Positions 11,805-23,383 of a stretch of 64,000 nucleotides of DNA are shown piece after piece. This DNA is from Pomphorhynchus laevis. Taxonomy: Eukaryota; Acanthocephala; Palaeacanthocephala; Echinorhynchida; Pomphorhynchidae. Position 1 is the stretch's first letter. Each line of letters starts with the position of its first letter. Location: contig WNNJ02003480.1 in the NCBI GenBank assembly GCA_012934845.2, positions 62,001 to 126,000 on the forward strand, given 5' to 3'. A program made the position numbers and the translations under genes. The notes below the pieces were generated by a model that ran no database searches, was not told the origin of the DNA, and saw nothing but the letters and a program-made list of their open reading frames with translations.

Positions 11805-14800
11805 TTATTCATTAATTGCGTCTCTGAACAGATAAGACATAGACTCTAGATTGTGTATTCTTCTTATCGCTTCTGAAAGCAGTGCGCTAATATCCACGGT
11901 TTTGATTTTACAACATTGCATTTTCTGGAGGGCATGCGGTATTGAATTAGTAACAATCAACTAAGTAGACAAAGAGAATTCAAAATTTTAAACAAAACCG
12001 CTTGTAATTTTATTTATTAAGAAAAGTTATTTTGATTAAATCCATTTCAGTGATAAATTATTAGCAATCAATTTTACTGCAATAACAACTTCGGATTCTG
12101 GGTATTAATCCCATACGCTGTGGAAAGAGACTACTATGAATAAATTTTTCGTTCGAAAAATTAAAAAATAAGAATTAAAAATTAGAGATAGCAAATAAAT
12201 AGTCCTTTTGTTTAGGTACCCTTGCATATTTTGCTATGTTAGATTATCTACAGTATCTGAGAGCTCAACAACCCCGAGAACGCTAACTGTGATATTTTTA
12301 CTTCCATATTTTTAAAGAGTATTTCATAACGATTATGTAAGTAAAGCACATTCAAATGCAAAATGAAACTGACATCTGTATGAGTGATAAGGCTCTAGCA
12401 ACATTGAACAATGATGTTTCAACAACTATAATTTTTCATAGAAACTTTATATTGTTTTTTACGATACGGAAATACAAAAATTGATTCGATTAGACAATTT
12501 TATCCTGATGATGGCAGTTTGTTATCAAAAATTCGATTTCAATACTAATGTTATCATAATATCATTATAATATTAATATTATTATATTATTAAATATATT
12601 CAGATAATAATTTTAATGAGTGAACATAAAATATCCAATTCAGAAAATTAATAATTTCTTAACGATTATTAAGAAATAATCGTTAAGTATAATATCGATT
12701 ATTATAATAATCGATATTATAATAATCGATATTATTAATATAATAATCGATTATTATATAACGATAAATCAAAGGCATTACAATTAAACAAGCGAATTGA
12801 TTACTTGTAAAATGCAAATAAATAACTAACCTCGTCGATAAATGAATTTTCTAGAATATTTATACATTTCGGTCCGAACAGTCCGTGCGTGGCCATTACA
12901 TATATTTTGTAAGCCCCGTTGTGCTTAAGAATTCGAGCCGCTTCAGCAAAAACAGTCATATCGTCTACGATGTCTTCCTAAATGAATAATGCAAATAAAT
13001 GTGATCAATCTCGAATGAACGAACATCACCATCATTATAGCAATACGACCATTCACATCACCAACGATGTCCATAAGTTTACTTGGCGTTTGCTCACAAG
13101 CTACCACAAACAAAAGATGGCCTTAATCGCTGTATGATTAAGAAGTCACTATGATAAACTTTTTACATTAGACGAGCATTTTAAGACTTGTTTTTATAAC
13201 TGTAAATACCGTAAATGAGAAAGAAATTATGGAAATGACAGTTTCTACTTTTTATTTAAAAAGGAATGATCAAATTGCTTTGTAAATCTAAGTTGAAATA
13301 ATTTTATTTAAATGATAATTAATAATTTTATAATTAATGTAATTTTATAATTACGTATATATTTAACTGTGATCAGTGACACTTTGTAATTTGGTTCATT
13401 TATTTTCATATAAATCATTATAATTATTAAATCAGAGATATAAGTTGAACTAACCATTTATTGATTCCACTTAGCTATCTTAACTAACAGTTAACTGATT
13501 ACAATTAAACACTCCTGATGATGACAGATTTGCCATGTCGAAATATTTAAAACAAATTAAATTTTGATTTATTGGGTATAACTTTTATATTTAATAAATT
13601 AAAAACAATCATCAGGTTTCATACCAATTTAAAGATTTTGAATTATTAATAAATTGTCTCAAAAATTTTCTATTTTATAAATTATAATTTATTAACAAAT
13701 TATAGTATTTTTTTCGTTTTAAATAATCTCGATTATTTTAAAATTATTTTCTCCACGTTATATTTCAGATGTTTAAACACTTACGAATTAAAAAGTTCCT
13801 CCATCTTCTCAGATAAAAGTGTTGTATCAACATGACTATATTATTGCGAAGAATAGAGTCATGTGATACTTACCAAATGACTTGGTGTATTGAAATAAAA
13901 TATATTTGTTTTACATTTGCTGATTATAATTTTTAAATTTAATAAAATTATAAACAATCAGCAGGTTTTATTCCATAAATGAAAGATTTACATCTTGAGA
14001 TGAATACTATATGCATATGCAAATCAATAGACTACCTTCTAAAGCGTAAAGTGAAGCAGAAGAGCGATTTGAACTGGTCAATAACTGATCACTATATCCT
14101 GAGGTGTGGTCATCCAAATCACTAGACGGTTCGCTTTTTCGATCAACACTTTCAGATTTTCTTTGATCAGCTGAAAATAACTCTGAACTGTAATCGTCTT
14201 TGCTTTCCGGCCATTCAACTGATCCATGTATGACGGCCAAAGACAAACGTAACTTTATAGCGAATAAATTAGCGCGTTTAGCTTGACTAGGGTGTCTTGC
14301 CACGATAACCGCATTAGTACAATCCGTAACCTAAAAATAAATAAACAACTAACATATAAACGAAAAACCGTAAATCAGGAGGATGCCTTTTTGGAAATGT
14401 AATCGATTATAAACGGAAATGATCTTAAATTGTCGACAGGAAAATCAAAGAATCCTTGAATTTCTCTTTGATGCAAATCGACGGTAATTAAATGACAGAG
14501 TCCTTAAATGAAAATGACGACAAATAGAATAAGTAAATTAATTAAAACCTGCTTCTGCTAAAAGTCTAGCTATCAATTTCATTGGTATCGCGCCACGATT
14601 TCTTACTTTACTTTGTCGACTGTAAGGTAGATAGGGTACAACACCAACTAATTTGCGAGCACAGGCTGTTTTGCAAGCGTAAGCAACCATTAGTAATTCC
14701 ATTATATCGTCATTAGGTCTCCTTATTACGAAATGTAGAATAAGTAACGGAAATTACGGTTCGCAAAGTGATCATTTTGTTTTTATTTACGATATTTGAA

Positions 14801-17800
14801 TTAATATATTATATAGAATAATTTACATAATAATTAATTATTTAAATAATTAAATAATTAATTATTTATATAATAATTAAATATTTCCGTAGTTACCTTC
14901 TTCCATTGTAGCACGATAATGTGAATAAATAGAATGATGCTAGCAGCATATAGCGAAATATAAAAATGTTACTTTTATTTTACGATAATTCATTCAAAAA
15001 TGATGTCATGATATAAGTTAGAATATGTAACAGCGATAATGACGCATATGTCCGTCAAAAGATAGTATTTAGAATATTGAAAATATAATAAATAATATGA
15101 TAATAACAAATATCGTAAAATATCATAAAGTACATCACTAAAGCCAGTTCGGAAAATATGTACAAATATTTGCTTAATTCATTATTAAGTAAATAAAAAA
15201 TTCAATTCAGTTTTTCTAATACAAAGGAAAAATTGTATTCTAAAAATAAAAGGCTGGAAGAAACTCAATAAAATCTGTAGCATAGTATTTAACAAATTAT
15301 ACATATTTTTAAAGAAAATTATTTAAAATAACAATTAATTACTAAAAAAACATTCGATTTGTAAATGAACCTTTTCTCTAAGTATTTCTTACAAGAAAGA
15401 ATTATTGGAGCTGGATCAAAGAACGAAGGAAAATTTTATTGATATTTCGCTAACCTCTGTTAGCATTTACAGAAAATGTAATTTTCTGAAAGTAAAGAGG
15501 TAAGCGAAATATCAATCTTTGATCCAGCTTCAATAATTCTTTATCAATAAATGGATCATTATCAACTATTTAACACAATTTTAATTTACGAATTTGCCCA
15601 TATAAATTCATTTATAATTTACGAAAGTAAATTAATTGAACTAAATTGCGACTGAAAACTTATATATTTAGGGAAATTGTTAATTTAAATGGTTTTAAAT
15701 GGGCAGAACTATTTAGGTCAATGTTGACAAAAGCATTTGTTCAATGAATGAATATTCAATATTCATTTAATGGTGAATATTTGCTGAAAGCAATAAAAAA
15801 TTGTTTAATTGCAAATAAAATTGAACTCAAATTAAATATCATTTACTAAAACACTAAACTTAAGATGCTTAAAACGCTGAATTTTCGCAAAAATATGAAT
15901 TTAGATAAAACACTAAACATCGGCAATAGCGTCTAAAAATAAATTAATGATAACGTATTTTTTGGTTGCAATTAGTAAGCTTGAGCGAAATTAATGACGA
16001 GACTAAATACAAAATAATCAGATAAAGTTTTACATAAAGAATTTAAAACTTTAAAATGCAAATCGCTCAAATAAAATACGTACGTTGTACCTGTCTGAAT
16101 AATAAATACATCCTTGCCACGAACAGATTCCTTAATATCAACTCGTGTTTCTAAACATTAAGACTAATTAAATTTAAGATAAATCAACACAAATTCAACT
16201 CTAAAGAGATTAAAGATAAAAACTTTCTACTATGATTTTGATAACATGCTTACAAAATCGATATGTTTGTTCGAAATGCTTACAAAATCGATATGTTTGT
16301 TCGAAATGCTTACAAAATTGAAATGTTTGTTCGAAATGCTTACAAAATCGAAATGTTTGTCAACATTTTGTAAATACTTTGTTGATAAAAATCATCCTAG
16401 TATTTGTTAAAATTTCCATGATTTAATCCAATTCCAAGTGGATAAGAATAAAATAACATTAGCATATCCTCGTATATTTAATGATTATTAGATTACAGTT
16501 TTTCAAGTTATGCAATAAATCAAATAATAAATTTATAAATTTATAAAATTTGTAATTACTGAGTATATTTACTTGTGGAAAATGAATAATTTAATTTTAA
16601 TCAATTGCTTTGCTATGAATTGGTAGTTATATTAAATAACATTAATATAGAAAAAGTTCTTGATTCACCGCTTAAAAAGTGTTTGATGTTTACTACTTAC
16701 AATGAGCCACTGACTAATGCGGCAAAAGCTTTGGCAATATATAACAACTAACTCAGCATTTGATCTGATTAACTTTTACAACTGTATAAAACTTATACGA
16801 TTAAATTAATTAATATTTTCCACATGAGAGCGTCATCGTTTTATCACGAATGATACATACACTACTCAGATTTCAAAATCTGAAACCCACTTTCAAAAAG
16901 CACTTTTCTGTGAAGCTTTTAAAACTGAAGCTCTCTTATATATTTACTTAGATCAAATTAATACTGAGAAATCGAACACAGAATTTATTGACCTTTCGTC
17001 GTTAAACTTTTTTATTTCTCAAAGTTTTTTGAGAAATAAATTTTTTTTTTATTTTTTTTTTAAATTTTTGTTAGAAATTTTTTTAACAAACTCTGACAGA
17101 TAAAATATACAAGTGAAAAAGTCTAACCACAAAACGCAAATAAATTTTCTGTTTGGTCTGATTAACTTTTACATCTTAAAAGTTAATCATCTCAGACGAA
17201 ACTTTTATCTTTAAAGCTGTTTTGTTAAACCTTTAAAGTGTATCATCTTTAAAGCTGCTTTGCAACTTTAAAATATGCAATTGAAAAATCGTAGTGTAAT
17301 TTAAAAAGTTTAAAAAATTACACTACTTTTTACATTTCAATAACAAATATTTATAGATTAACTAATCGCAATCATAATTTCAAATCGAAGGGAATAAACA
17401 TAAGAAATCGTAATTTTTGAAACTCAATATTGTCGTCTTTAGTGCGGGGAAACAGTTATTTAATAACTGATTTTATTACTGATTACAGTATATTTAATTT
17501 ATCAAAGTATTTAGTTGAGTTTATTATATTAACTGAGTTTATATATTTATCAAAGTATTATTTTTATTGAATTAAACAATTATTGAAACATTTTCTAAGC
17601 TGATTTTTTATAACTGACCAAGATGACATAAAAGATTTACCATAAGATATTTATTATTAATTTATAATTCAGAGATTTATTAAACTTCTACAGATAAATT
17701 ATGTGCTCAATGGATAGGATATTAACAATTTATAAAATAACATTTGTAAGATCAGTTCATATAATTTATCAAATGTATTAAATATTCAACACAATACTTT

Positions 17801-18535
17801 AAATAAATAATACTATTTTTGAAAGTAAAATGTTTCAAAATATGATGTTGACATATATTTTAGCAGTGCCTACCATACTATAACAAAGAACATCTTTTAA
17901 ATTCAAAAAATATATATTAACACTAATTAGCTTAATTAATTTAATTAGATTTAACTTTTCAATCTTTAATAGGTTTCAAATATAAAGTTTTATTCTTTAA
18001 TTTTTAATTAACATTTAATTAAATTTTATAAACTGTAATTAGTTTCTAAAGAAGAAACAGCTAATTTTATCAAAACATCAGTTATCCGAAAATTAAATAA
18101 CAAGGAAACACGATTATGACATTATGATAGTAGACTGTTATATTTTAAAAGTATACCCGATTTGAGAAACGCAAAATGTGTTACATCCTCTCATGTAGAA
18201 ACATTAAAATATGACATCCAAATGAATCAGTGAAAAAATTGTGAAAACAATTAAGGCATTCCGATTATTATTTGCGATAAAAATATTTTACTCTAAGGAT
18301 ATACAAAATTATGAAACTTAATTGAAAAATTAATTTAAAAAAATCAGACTTGCCTAAATTTGACTTCCGATACACCTTGCATATTCCTAAGGGTTTAATG
18401 CGACTTAATATACAGATTTCAATTAAGTATGAGCAAGAAAAAGAATAAAAACCTGGCTATTTTCTCAGCAAGTTCAACATGTGAATTTCCGGTTAAAAGA
18501 ACCATCTCAACTTTCACCCGACGATCGGAACTCAT
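11805..18535 (-). CDS. PRPSAP: PRPP-synthetase-associated protein, nine exons
   Basis: Exons (minus strand): 18535-18453, 18403-18354, 16150-16084, 14721-14549, 14502-14387, 14330-14036, 13100-13030, 12977-12831, 11960-11805. Phases agree throughout and total 1,158 bp, 385 aa plus TAA. PRPSAP proteins bind PRPP synthetase and dampen it; they are catalytically dead paralogues. Landmarks: '[16 protein letters not shown]' at the N-terminus, '[13 protein letters not shown]', '[18 protein letters not shown]', '[16 protein letters not shown]', '[18 protein letters not shown]', '[18 protein letters not shown]', 'LSLAVIHG', '[18 protein letters not shown]', '[14 protein letters not shown]', '[11 protein letters not shown]'. 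The PRPP loop reads [14 protein letters not shown], without the Gly/Thr of active synthetases but like the DDIIDDV form of PRPSAPs. A Ser/Asp-rich insert of roughly 65 residues follows 'AVIHG', longer than in vertebrate PRPSAPs. Introns 2 and 5 seem to use GC donors (AG|GCAAGT and AAG|GCATCC). Small introns are 46-56 bp. A non-coding 5' exon is possible. Confidence 0.9.
12540..12765. repeat. AT-rich microsatellite/palindrome block in PRPSAP intron 8
   Basis: 'ataatatcattataatatta...' is followed by alternating copies of 'aatcgatattataat', each itself palindromic around ATCGAT. Simple-sequence expansion inside the intron. Confidence 0.6.
14815..14885. repeat. (TTAATTAT)n-like low-complexity repeat in PRPSAP intron 3
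   Basis: Alternating 'aattaattat' and 'ttaaataatt' runs. No function suggested. Confidence 0.5.
15396..15543. mobile_element. Foldback MITE in PRPSAP intron 3 (family M2)
   Basis: The outer arms are 'aagaattattggagctggat' and the inverted 'gatccagcttcaataattct'. An inner pair, 'gatatttcgctaacctct' and 'agaggtaagcgaaatatc', gives a near-complete hairpin of about 148 bp. The flanking word 'ggatcattatcaactattta' just outside recurs beside the longer copy at 63.2 kb, so the mobile unit probably extends further right. Non-coding, non-autonomous. Confidence 0.65.
16246..16359. repeat. 30-bp tandem repeat, about 3.8 units, PRPSAP intron 2
   Basis: The unit 'atgcttacaaaatcgatatg' plus 'tttgttcgaa' starts at 16,246, 16,276, 16,306 and 16,336, with only C/T and T/A substitutions between units. 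The last unit is partial. Confidence 0.85.
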
Positions 18536-18674
18536 CTTATAATTAAGATAAAAAGATAAGATGTCAGTAATTTCTACTTAAAAATCATTATAATCGAAAA
18601 TGAAAAACGCACATATCCATTAAAAAATTCGGATTAACCAACAATGCTTATGAAGCAGCATACATCCGTAACAG

Positions 18675-19080
18675 TTGCCTCAAAACCTGTTATTCTTTAT
18701 CCAACGAATGATAAAAACACTAGACTTAAAAAAGAGTAATACATATAGTCAGCGAGATGGATCAACAGAAAGATACATTAGAAGTAATGTTCACATAAAT
18801 GTCTACTTAAAAAGTTCGATTAAATTCCAATTGGCGAAGAAATCTCTGTCTGTATATGATAGACTTCGGACTTTGAACACCTTACACTAGAATGTGCCAA
18901 TGCTAAATACGGATTTTGGCAAAGCATACACAGACACGCTTCATACTTCATTCATGAAGGGTATTTTAATGCATCATTTGTGATCGTATGATCATGGTAT
19001 CCGTATAATGACGAAGGCATAACTAAGGGTCGTTCAAGACTGGTAGGCTCACGCCAGGCTAACTGTATAACAGATCATGG
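18675..19080 (+). pseudogene. Non-LTR RT C-terminal zinc-motif remnant
   Basis: In a frame reading through 18,865-18,960 'TSDFEHLTLECANAKYGFWQ' matches the 'EH.(L/F).EC......W' tail of R1/LOA-like ORF2. The preceding frame around 'LSVYDRLRTLN' is one base off. No RT core. Downstream, two similar segments beginning 'aactaagggtcg' (19,020 and 19,120) form an imperfect direct repeat of about 100 bp. Confidence 0.35.
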
Positions 19081-19910
19081 TATAATATATCATGATATCG
19101 GTAGGGTGACGCACAAATAACTAAGGGTCGATTCTGGTTGTGAGGCTACTGCCAAGTTAACGGTATAATAGCTAACGTAGACTGAAATTCATGCTTGCTG
19201 ATATCTTTAGTTGCCAAAACTATATGTGCCGGCAAATTTGCATTTCGTTATGACGGTAGAACAATCGATCGTTGTAAGTTGCATAGCAATTTAGTGAACT
19301 TTTCTAGTTTTATTCGATTTGTAGCCAATTTTATGGAAATTGTAGTCGCGAGTTATAGCAGACAAGTTATTTGCACGAGCATGAATGATCATGAAAACTT
19401 TAATTTTCTTAAATTTATAGTACAAAACATAAGGAATCAGTTAAGTGATCCGATTTCCTCAGAAATTGGGGAATTCAAGTATGTCTATCTATAATTTAAG
19501 AAGTATCGTTGCCATTCGAACTATTTAAACTATGAATTTAAACAACGCCTGTGGGAAGCCATGAATGATTTATAGGTTTTGTTCTATTCTTTTATATTTA
19601 GTTTTTGAGATGCAACTTTGAGCTTTTGATCGTTTTGTTGTTTAAGATTATTTTTAAGCGCAAAATTTATTACAAAATGAAAAAAGCTTGATAAAAGTTT
19701 AAATTGTTGTCATTAAATTGTCTACACTAATTTGTCGCGATCTTCTTACGTCGAGTAAATCTCTCTCAAATGATAAGGATTGAATCTTGTAGAGCGACTA
19801 TCCCTTATTGCTTGAAAAGCTGCCTGTACTAGGGTGAATCAAATCTTTGTTCTCAAAGATGGGATTTGAGAGATTAATATATACATTTGAAAGATAAATT
19901 AACATACAAT
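19081..19910. other. Unassigned DNA, with a 99-codon frame
   Basis: A plus-strand frame at 19,195-19,494 ('GRTIDRCKLHSNLVNFSSF...') is longer than expected in such AT-rich sequence, but resembles nothing I know and has no supporting splice or promoter context. The rest is featureless. Confidence 0.3.
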
Positions 19911-20095
19911 CAATCCAATTCCAGATCAATCCAGTTCCAGATCAATCCAGTTCCAGATCAATCCAGTTCCAGATCAATACAGTTCCAGATCAATACAGTT
20001 CCAGATCAATACAGTTCCAGATCAATACAGTTCCAGATCAATACAGTTCCAGATCAATACAGTTCCAGATCAATCCAGTTCCAGATCAATTCAAC
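19911..20095 (+). repeat. 16-bp minisatellite at the 5' end of family-A copy 1
   Basis: About 11.5 tandem units of 'cagttccagatcaata' (or ...caatc). It is preceded by 'aacatacaatc' and followed within 35 bp by the ORF1 start. Confidence 0.9.
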
Positions 20096-20127
20096 TAATT
20101 TAACAGTTTAAACACACAAGGACGTTG

Positions 20128-20875
20128 ATGGGAGGACGTAAGAAGACAGCGACGACCGACACAAACTGTGCTCAACTACAAGTACAGTGCTCGGCACACG
20201 ACTGCGGAGTCTGGACTACAATCGCATGCGACAACACTAAGTCTAAAGAAGACTTTTTACGCGGCTTTTGTGCAAACAAACTCATACGCAGCCTCACCCA
20301 TAGGAACATATCAACCTCCAACATCCCCACTCAAACCACCCCAGTCGTGTCTGATGTCCTTTGTCAACCCACTGATACTGTCACCACATGCACTTCTAAT
20401 CCCATGTCTTCACTTCCAGACACCCCCGTATCTTCCCTTCTGTCTCGTTTCTCAATAACTTACATCCCTCAATCAAAATCACCTCCACCAACCTCCATAA
20501 TCCTTCCACTCATAACCTTTCCTCACATCGCTCACCACCCTCTCTATTATCCAAATCCTCTTTGTATTCCGCTGTCAAACCTAGTCCCTTGATATCCTAC
20601 AATCCCAGATCTCCTATCGTGATCTCACCAACTCCCGTTACTCGTCCTCCTTTACGAAAACGCTTTCCTTCTCGCGATAGTCGCGTCATCGTCACTAATC
20701 GGAGTGCCGAATCCTGGCACTCCGATTCTGACGACCTCTCCATCCACCGTTTGCTCTCTGCCGGTTGCTCACTAGTCGAATCCGCTCAACCCCTCAGCAA
20801 ATCCCCTTCTAAATTCTCTAATCATGGCGGCATTATCGCATTCGCCAGTCACCCCTCATTTTCATATTAGGCAAA
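20128..20875 (+). pseudogene. Family-A (CR1/L2-like) copy 1: ORF1 fused to EN remnant
   Basis: ATG at 20,128 opens ORF1 with 'MGGRKKTATTDTN', then a C-(H/S)-HDC-W...F.RGFC zinc-finger-like block (residues about 20-50), then a Ser/Thr/Pro linker. A second frame carries 'RPPLRKRFPSRDSRVIVTNR', normally followed by the RRM-like half of ORF1. Here it jumps at about 20,700 straight into the ORF2 endonuclease ('AESWHSDSDDLSIHRLLSAG', '...SNHGGIIAFASHPSFSY'). So about 600 bp that sister copies have are missing. The junction carries a 12-bp palindrome. Sequence is lost after 20,870. Non-functional. Confidence 0.75.
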
Positions 20876-21126
20876 TATGAAAATGTTGAATTTGTATCCC
20901 TTTTATTGGCAACCATTCTTGGTAAAGACTACAGTGAATAGTGCTTTTATTGACTGACGACGTTGACATGTATTGAAATAAAGAATTAACATAAGGTGAT
21001 CCATTTTAGCAATCAATCACATTATAGATTCTTTGTCAATGAGAATAAATATCGTATGCTTGTACAAGAGCGCGCTTTCGATTACATAGTCGATTTATGA
21101 AGGTGGTGCATTAATACTTATAAAAT

Positions 21127-21237
21127 ATTAATTTTTAAGTGGCAAATGCGTGCCGGCGCACGCTTACATGACCACAACAACAAAAAAGCTAAATCATGTT
21201 TTGAGGAGGTGAGTACGGAGGCGGCATTTAAAAAAAG
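21127..21237 (-). mobile_element. Family-A 3'-end fragment
   Basis: About 100 bp matching only the last part of family A: the final ORF2 codons, the 3' UTR and the GCGTGCGCCGGCACGC hairpin (minus sense). Head-to-tail with the next fragment. Confidence 0.75.
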
Positions 21238-21966
21238 GATTTATTTTAACGTGGCAAATGCGTGCCAGCGCACGCTTACATGACCACAACAAAACAAAAC
21301 TGTGAATCAGGTGTCGAGAAGGTGTGAACGGAGGAGGTGTTTGAATGTGATAAAGGAGGGAGCGCGGCGGACGTCGAGAGGGAGTTGATTCCAGGCGAGT
21401 GAGGCGGCGACGAGGAAGGATCGGAGACCGTAGTTGTTGGAGTAATTAGGAACGTGGAGTAAGAGGGTATGACAGGAACGAAGCGATAGCGAGGTGGGGC
21501 GAGTATCGTCTAAGAAAGGAAGGTTGATGAACGATGGGGAGCCGACAGCGATGAGACGAAAAGTAACGAGAAGAAGGCGGAGTTTGATGCGGATGTGGAT
21601 GGTGGGCCAGGAGAGTTGGGCAAAATATGTGGATGTGTGGTCGAAGCGACGGAGACGAAAGAGCACTCGAACGGCGGTGTTGATTATTCGTTGTAGGGGT
21701 AGGATGATGGATTTTGGAGAATTGGCGAAAAGGCTAAGGCAGTAATCGATTTTAGGGAAAAGAAGCGATGAAAGAAGAGACATACAAGAACGGAAGTCGA
21801 TAAGGGGGCGGATACGGCGGATGTCACGAAGAATTAAGTTAGACGAGCGGACCTTGTCACGGACGAAGGGTTTAAGGGAAAGGTGATCATCGAAATGGAA
21901 GCCTAAGAAAGTGAGATTGTGGACTATAGGGATGATCGATGTGGCAAAAGATACAATGGGAGGCAC
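21238..21966 (-). pseudogene. Family-A 5'-truncated copy: ORF2 C-terminus and 3' UTR
   Basis: An open frame of 219 codons (21,966-21,307) covers the post-RT domain: 'NLTFLGFHFDDHLSLKPFV', 'RRIRPLIDFRSCMSLLSSLL', 'RLRRFDHTSTYFAQLSWPTI', 'LHVPNYSNNYGLRSFL', 'AWNQLPLDVRRAPSF', ending HLLDT*. It is followed by the conserved 3' hairpin and TTTAACG. Uninterrupted, so a recent insertion. The 5' end is a rearranged palindrome. Confidence 0.85.
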
Positions 21967-22039
21967 TCGACGTCCGCCGCACTCCCTCTTTTATTGCATT
22001 TGAATGCAATAAAAGAGGGAGTGCGGCGGAAGTCGAGTG
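21964..22039. repeat. Palindrome, 37-bp arms, 2-bp spacer
   Basis: Left arm 21,964-22,000 and right arm 22,003-22,039 are inverted copies with one mismatch ('cactcgacgtccgccgcact' vs '...cactcgacttccgccgcact'). The arm sequence itself derives from the family-A ORF2 end. Confidence 0.9.
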
Positions 22040-22063
22040 GGTGCTGATTCCAGGCGAGTGGGG

Positions 22064-22093
22064 CGGCGACGAGTGCCGCCTTACTCGTCGCCG
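22064..22093. repeat. Palindrome, 11-bp arms, 8-bp spacer
   Basis: 'cggcgacgagt' (22,064-22,074) and 'actcgtcgccg' (22,083-22,093), continuing the foldback chain that starts at 21,964. Confidence 0.8.
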
Positions 22094-22103
22094 TTCACAT
22101 CAA

Positions 22104-22147
22104 TTATGTTAGTGCTGTGAATTCGAGAATTCACAGCACTAACATAA
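22104..22147. repeat. Perfect palindrome, 21-bp arms, 2-bp spacer
   Basis: 'ttatgttagtgctgtgaatt' + c, spacer ga, then the exact inverse. Third member of the chain. Confidence 0.9.
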
Positions 22148-22613
22148 GGGCTCCATTTTTTAATGCAAACCTGCAATGTTGAGCATATAAGTCTATATCG
22201 ATTATCCAAATTTCTTCACTTTAACCTTATAACTTCCATGTTAGGAATTCAACTTAAAGATACATACATTAGAATTATAGAACTTCCCCTTCGATTTAGT
22301 GGTCTGTGTATAAGTATTTCGAAAGATATGTGCGAAATCGCATACGAAAACTCATGATATATGAGTTAACCTCTATTAACAGGGTCAATCCATCAACATT
22401 CACAGAATGTAGCGGTTTCTCATATTTGCAGAGAGAACAAATCTATTATTAGCAGAAACATTTAGAAAATTAAAAATATGGAAATTGAAATGAGAATGCT
22501 AATCGATTACTCGCTATATAGAGGAACGTCAAGATAATTGTCATCCAAATATTTTATTAAATTAGGGCATTTGCTTAATAAAGTGCAATGCCATAACGCC
22601 ATTACGACATGAT
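22148..22613. other. Unassigned DNA
   Basis: No feature supported. A 64-codon frame at 22,163-22,357 contains 'IIELPLRFSGLCISISKD', which loosely matches the family-B post-RT word 'ILNIPLRYGGLGIFLPQD', so part of this may be a tiny family-B fragment. Confidence 0.35.
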
Positions 22614-23210
22614 ATGATGTCGAATTCAGACTATGTGTGTTGCATCACAAAACGCTTAATAGGACATACTCGTCGAGCTCTGATAGGCATAGATCCGTTA
22701 TGTTACCATACCTTAGCAAATGCGTTTTTCTTGAGCCATATCTTATACGCATCGCCAGCTTGTTATCCCGAAACTACTTATGAGCGTCGTGCATTAGAGA
22801 AAGTGTTCAGATCAACAACTAAATTAGTATCAGGACTGCATATTTATGGCTACGCGAAACGCCTCTAGATATTAAATATGCCTTGTCTGCGATATATCCG
22901 TGATAAGCGAGATCTCTCTCTTGTTTGGAAAATTCTGCATACTAAAGATCATCCACTGTCACATCTACTGCAACTGAGAGGTCAACCTTCTCTTCGCGGA
23001 CACCCCCTGATGCTGAAAACACAAAGGTACATGCATGCAGTTTCCTGCTTTGCCAAATGAGTCGTACGATCTTGGAATTCGCTTCAGAGTGCGACCATTT
23101 TGTCGTCTACTGCTTCAAGTTTTTGCGCCCTACTGGATGATGACCCTTCCTTCTCAAGACAACGGTGGGATTTTCAGTAGTGTTTCTGATGATGGAGGGA
23201 CAAAACGACT
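22614..23210 (+). pseudogene. Jockey/CR1-type RT C-terminus (family D)
   Basis: 'LSHILYASPACYPETTYERRALEKVFRSTTKLVSGLH' followed by 'MPCLRYIRDKRDLSLVWKIL' and 'LRGHPLMLKTQ', then in the next frame 'VVRSWNSLQSATILSSTASSF'. This is the thumb/C-terminal layout of Jockey/CR1 ORF2 and shares 'LRGHPLML' and 'S.K.V.GLH' with the fragment at 33.4-35.1 kb. The RT core is absent; stops and frame changes show decay. Confidence 0.65.
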
Positions 23211-23383
23211 CTTATTCTTTTTATTCTTTTAATTTTGTGAAGCAACTTGTAAAGAGCCTCGGCTCAATTCGTTGTCAATTAATGATAATAATAATATCTT
23301 TTTTGAAGAGAAGATTTATTCAAGAAAAAAAAAGAAGTAAAATGTTCTACAAACTAGAAAAGTCATTTAAAATTCTTGCACTG

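Noticed and set aside
19887-20111. Open frame of repeated Q-I-N/V-P-D-Q residues
   Set aside because: Translation of the 16-bp minisatellite; no start or homology beyond the repeat.
21494-21745. Arg-rich 83-codon frame, repeated at 40.6 and 58.0 kb
   Set aside because: Exact antisense of the conserved ORF2 C-terminus of family A; it is conserved only because the element is.
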